A stretch of DNA of 64,000 nucleotides from Siphonodentalium dalli (lineage: Eukaryota; Mollusca; Scaphopoda; Gadilida; Siphonodentaliidae). Location of the stretch: contig CP136064.1 of assembly GCA_032622095.1 (NCBI GenBank), positions 193,721,948 to 193,785,947 of the forward strand. The letters run 5' to 3'. The notes below the pieces were generated by a model that was not told the DNA's origin, did no database searches, and saw only the letters and a program-made list of their open reading frames with translations. Shown in pieces: positions 61,273-64,000 of the stretch; positions within the stretch are counted from its first letter, which is position 1, and every line of letters starts with the position of its first letter. A program made the position numbers and the translations under genes.

Positions 61273-61785
61273 ACTTTAAAGGTACGGTTGGCCTTGGCGG
61301 TGGGTATCCTGTGAAAATATTTCCACCCGTCAAAAACCGCCACCAACAAAAAGAACATCAACATGTAGACAGACTTTGTCCGTATACAAATAAGAAATAT
61401 CGCATAAACAGTATGTTATTGTCATATATTTGACCATTGTTATGTAAACAAAAGCATAAAAAAGTTACTTTTCTGGTGTTGTTTATATTATGATGGTAAA
61501 CATAAAGAGCGTTATTTGTTGGTGAATTCCTGATATGGAACTAATAAAGAGCGTTTATGTCATTTGTGTGTGATTAGCCAGTAGCATTGTGCTGTCTTCT
61601 GTAACACAATCAGGCTCTAGCTTAGGTAAACTATAGTAGGTCTTTATGACAACATGCTGTTTACGCGATGGTCATGGTATATATGAACGAAACTGTATGC
61701 GTTTTAATGTTTTTCAGTTTACGGTGTTTGGAACAAATATGAATATTTTCGACAATTAAGGTCTCCCGTGCCTTTAACACTGGTC
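61273..61785. mobile_element. Family C TTAA-type MITE nested in the 3.5-kb element
   Basis: Left TTTAAAGGTACGGTTGGCC, right TCCCGTGCCTTTAA. The interior matches 54028-54532, including two ATAAAGAGCGTT motifs (61502, 61545). Confidence 0.7.
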
Positions 61786-61929
61786 ATATTTTTAGAGTAC
61801 CGACACATACATCCATGATACGAAAGACTTGCGATGATAATAACAATGAAACCAGCTGGAATGTCGAGTGTAATCCACACTACACCTGTCACGTGCTGCG
61901 TGTAAAATCACGTGATTTTCCACCGGTGA

Positions 61930-62150
61930 AGAAAGGTTTTCTCCCTGGGAGATAAGTTAATTCCCGGGAGAAAAGTTAATTCCCGGGTGAAAAGTTTTCT
62001 CCCAGGGAGATAAGTTAATTCCCGGGAGAAAAGTTTTCTCCCTGGGAGAAAAGTTAATTCCCGGGAGAAAAGTTTTCTCCCTGGGAGATAAGTTATCTCC
62101 CTGGGAGAAAAGTTAATTCCCGGGAGAAAAGTTATCTCCCAGGTGGAAAG
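61930..62150. repeat. Right-arm quasi-palindromic CTCCCGGGAG array
   Basis: About twelve units of the array seen at 59061-59600, in inverse orientation and shorter. The two arrays form part of the terminal inverted repeats. Confidence 0.9.
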
Positions 62151-62362
62151 TAAAAAAAAGAAAGTAAAAAGGAAATATTTTAATGAATATATATAAAAAA
62201 GGAAATAAAAAAGGAAATATTTTAATGAATATATAACAAAAATTAAATGGCCCTAATAGGCTTCCGTATACATGTGCCTCCAGTTTTCGAAATATTCCAA
62301 CTAAACCAACTTACACTGTTGTTGGAAAACAAAATCAATAGTCGTTTTCAGTTTGTTGTCTT

Positions 62363-62510
62363 AAAGGTACTCAATCCGATCAGATTAACAATAATAACCT
62401 TGATTTTAGAGTTATCCATCTTACACCCACAATCTGTCCGTTTTGATCACGTGGTTCTGCTAACTTGTGGGACAGATCGCCAATAATTAACAAACTTCAA
62501 AAATCGGTAA
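62363..62510. repeat. Truncated TTAA-family element
   Basis: Begins TTAAAGGTACTCAATCCGAT followed by CAGATT, then AGAGTTATCCATCTT as in the 18844 copy. No right terminus is present. Confidence 0.6.
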
Positions 62511-63700
62511 TACGTCGACCCTGCTCACGACAAAACTCAGGAATGATGGGAAACGACAGTATGGTGGTTGTTTGTTGGGACTTTTGTTTTACTTCGATGT
62601 TTTTATTTTTATGTTTCTGTGTTGCGTGTCCAACAGCTTCGCCAATTGTATTTGCCTCGAAATCGCAGTTACAGCATTTAAACATCGTTGGATATCTTTA
62701 GGGCTGAAATGAGAAACAATGAGGCGTTTACTCATTGTGAATACCTCATAAGAGACAATGATTGTGTCAATACGCACCCATATTGTTTGTATTACAACTA
62801 TTAGGACATACTGCAGTACACTTGGTAATTGACCAAACTCGCATACTGCAGTACACTTCCCAGCATACTGCCGTACACCAACATGCTAGAAAAAACTCGA
62901 TTTTTTCTGACAAGTATCGCCAAAGTGGCAACATGTTATATACGTATAGAACCGTTAGAGCAGTGGGAAAACATACCACGTGCAAATCATGCGTGAATAT
63001 TAGTTATTATATGTGAACATACACAGTGAACTGGAAGAGCGCGATATTTACATGTGAGTTTTCATACATTCGCTTTCTTTTTCTCGACAACATCAAACCG
63101 TCTGATAAAACGAGTCTGCTGTATGGGATTGGAAATATATATGCTATTGAAAATACCTTCTCATAACATTTTTATAGTACTGTGAGAATAATTAGAAGCC
63201 AAAACACTTACCCTGGTGTATATTTTTTTGTCGTCGATTCCACTTTTTCCGATTCCTTTTCCGGTTATCGAATGTACACAGTGAATATACTACCGATCGG
63301 CTGCGAACTTATCTCGCTATGTTAACAGCAACGACAAGTTCAACGCGCTAACCAATGGACCATGCACGGAGCTCCACGGAACACGGAGCTCCCACACCCA
63401 CCCGCTTTGTGACGCATATTTTTCTGACTCAAAAGCTTTTTCTGTTGCTCGCGGGCATAATGCACCATAAGCTATATTACAGTATAGGGTGAATGACACA
63501 ATGCACCCCGGCAGGAAACAGAATAACGCGTTTGACATATTTTGGACAATGCTGGGTCATTGGATCGTTGGGTCTTGAAATGTTTATCAGACTATTTACT
63601 AGTAACTTTGATATATTATAAATGTATCGTCACAAAAACAGAAACAAAACTAACAATGAATAGTCACGACAGAAGACAATAATATACATGTTGAATTAAG
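62511..63700. other. No recognised protein gene
   Basis: Holds an inverted ACTGCAGTACACTT-type repeat (62800-62890). A minus-strand CCATTGGTTAGCGCGTTGAA phrase (about 63336-63358) is reminiscent of a tRNA A-box, with TAAGTTCGCAGCC some 45 bp further as a poor B-box. At most this is a tRNA-derived SINE relic; no tRNA fold is convincing. Confidence 0.35.
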
Positions 63701-63702
63701 TC

Positions 63703-63785
63703 ACATACATACATACAAACATACATACATGCATACATACCTACATACATACATACATACACACATGCATGCATACACACACACA
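63703..63785. repeat. (CATA)n / (CACA)n microsatellite
   Basis: Runs of ACATACATACAT interrupted by GCATACAT, then CACACACACA. Confidence 0.95.
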
Positions 63786-63932
63786 GTCTGGACCGACCGG
63801 TCAGGTCCAGTTCGAACTGGACCGGTCCAGAATGGGTGGTCCGGTTCCCGGTCCGGTACAGCCGTGGACTGGTCCCGGACGGTGCTTTTTTTTCTTGTTT
63901 TTGTTTTGCGGTCCGGTCCGCATCACTAGTTT
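63786..63932. repeat. GGTCCGG-rich inverted sequence
   Basis: GGTCCAGTTCGAACTGGACC is a perfect palindrome, followed by several GGTCCGG phrases and ending GCGGTCCGGTCCGCATCACT. It may be the end of a hAT-like MITE; boundaries are not resolved. Confidence 0.4.
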
Positions 63933-64000
63933 CAATGCGTCTGGACAGTTCATGTATTTATACACCAATTTCAATACTGGGAAAATTAAAGAGCGAATTG

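Larger units (their letters stand above)
58850..62362. mobile_element. 3.5-kb element with long complex TIRs
   Basis: Left-arm sequence from about 58850 (TATTGATT, TTCCAAC, GGTTTAG, GAATATTTCGA, ACGGAAGCCTATTAGGGCCA, TTTAATTTTTGTTATATATTC) reappears inverted and in order at 62362 down to about 62170. Each arm then has a CTCCCGGGAG-type array and a TGGAAAATCACGTGAT segment. Between the arms lie a 680-bp hairpin, a minus-strand transposase-like fragment and a family C MITE. Outer ends are diffuse and no target duplication was identified. Confidence 0.65.

Noticed and set aside
63290-63375. Possible tRNA gene on the minus strand
   Set aside because: An A-box-like phrase is present, but the B-box match is poor and no acceptor or anticodon stem could be formed; at most a SINE relic.

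Overview
The window is eukaryotic, intron- and repeat-rich, AT-rich DNA from an invertebrate. Vertebrate-type repeats are absent. The repeat styles (TAGCTCACCTGAGACGAAG-type elements, GGGCCATAACTC tandem units, chained small Helitrons, many palindromic MITEs) suggest a lophotrochozoan, most likely a mollusc; this is inference, since no taxon-specific gene is present. Host coding content is very low: one probable internal exon of a leucine-rich-repeat protein (5387-5535, +) and one intronless C2H2 zinc-finger gene with a single frameshift (58051-58637, +). No rRNA, convincing tRNA gene or CRISPR array was seen.

Layout. 1-22.8 kb: intron-like DNA packed with small non-autonomous elements: a TA-flanked mariner-like palindromic family (family A, six copies), a family with terminal hairpins (family B, four copies), TTAA-flanked elements, two nested TAA-flanked Harbinger-like elements at 3.8-5.0 kb, and tandem units at 14.7-15.4 and 16.0-16.7 kb. 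22.8-25.7 kb: three Helitron ends chained head to tail between two copies of a ~400-500 bp segment. 28.0-36.7 kb: a young LINE (endonuclease plus reverse transcriptase, one internal stop) split by a 5.0-kb DNA element with ~325-bp terminal inverted repeats. That element carries a decayed gene whose motifs suggest a FEN1/PIN-like nuclease with a cysteine-rich C-terminus. 38.4-39.3 kb: a Gypsy-type integrase remnant. 41.9-44.0 kb: a TAA-flanked TIR element containing a LINE 3' end.

45.1-49.6 kb: a 4,477-bp giant foldback. Two opposed arrays of a 353-bp satellite (seven units one way, six the other) are bounded by CCCGACCGCA minisatellite ends and an exact 8-bp target-site duplication, and the whole is inserted in a decayed LINE. 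51.8-52.9 kb: a degenerate minisatellite. 58.85-62.4 kb: a large TIR element with quasi-palindromic CTCCCGGGAG-type arrays in both arms, an internal 680-bp hairpin, and a minus-strand ORF resembling the N-terminus of an IS3-type integrase/transposase.

The strongest candidates for something undescribed are the nuclease-bearing TIR element (28295-33297), the satellite-armed foldback (45092-49568), and a short motif, AACGCTCTTTAT, that recurs in several apparently unrelated elements. All family assignments come from reading motifs by eye; no database search was possible.
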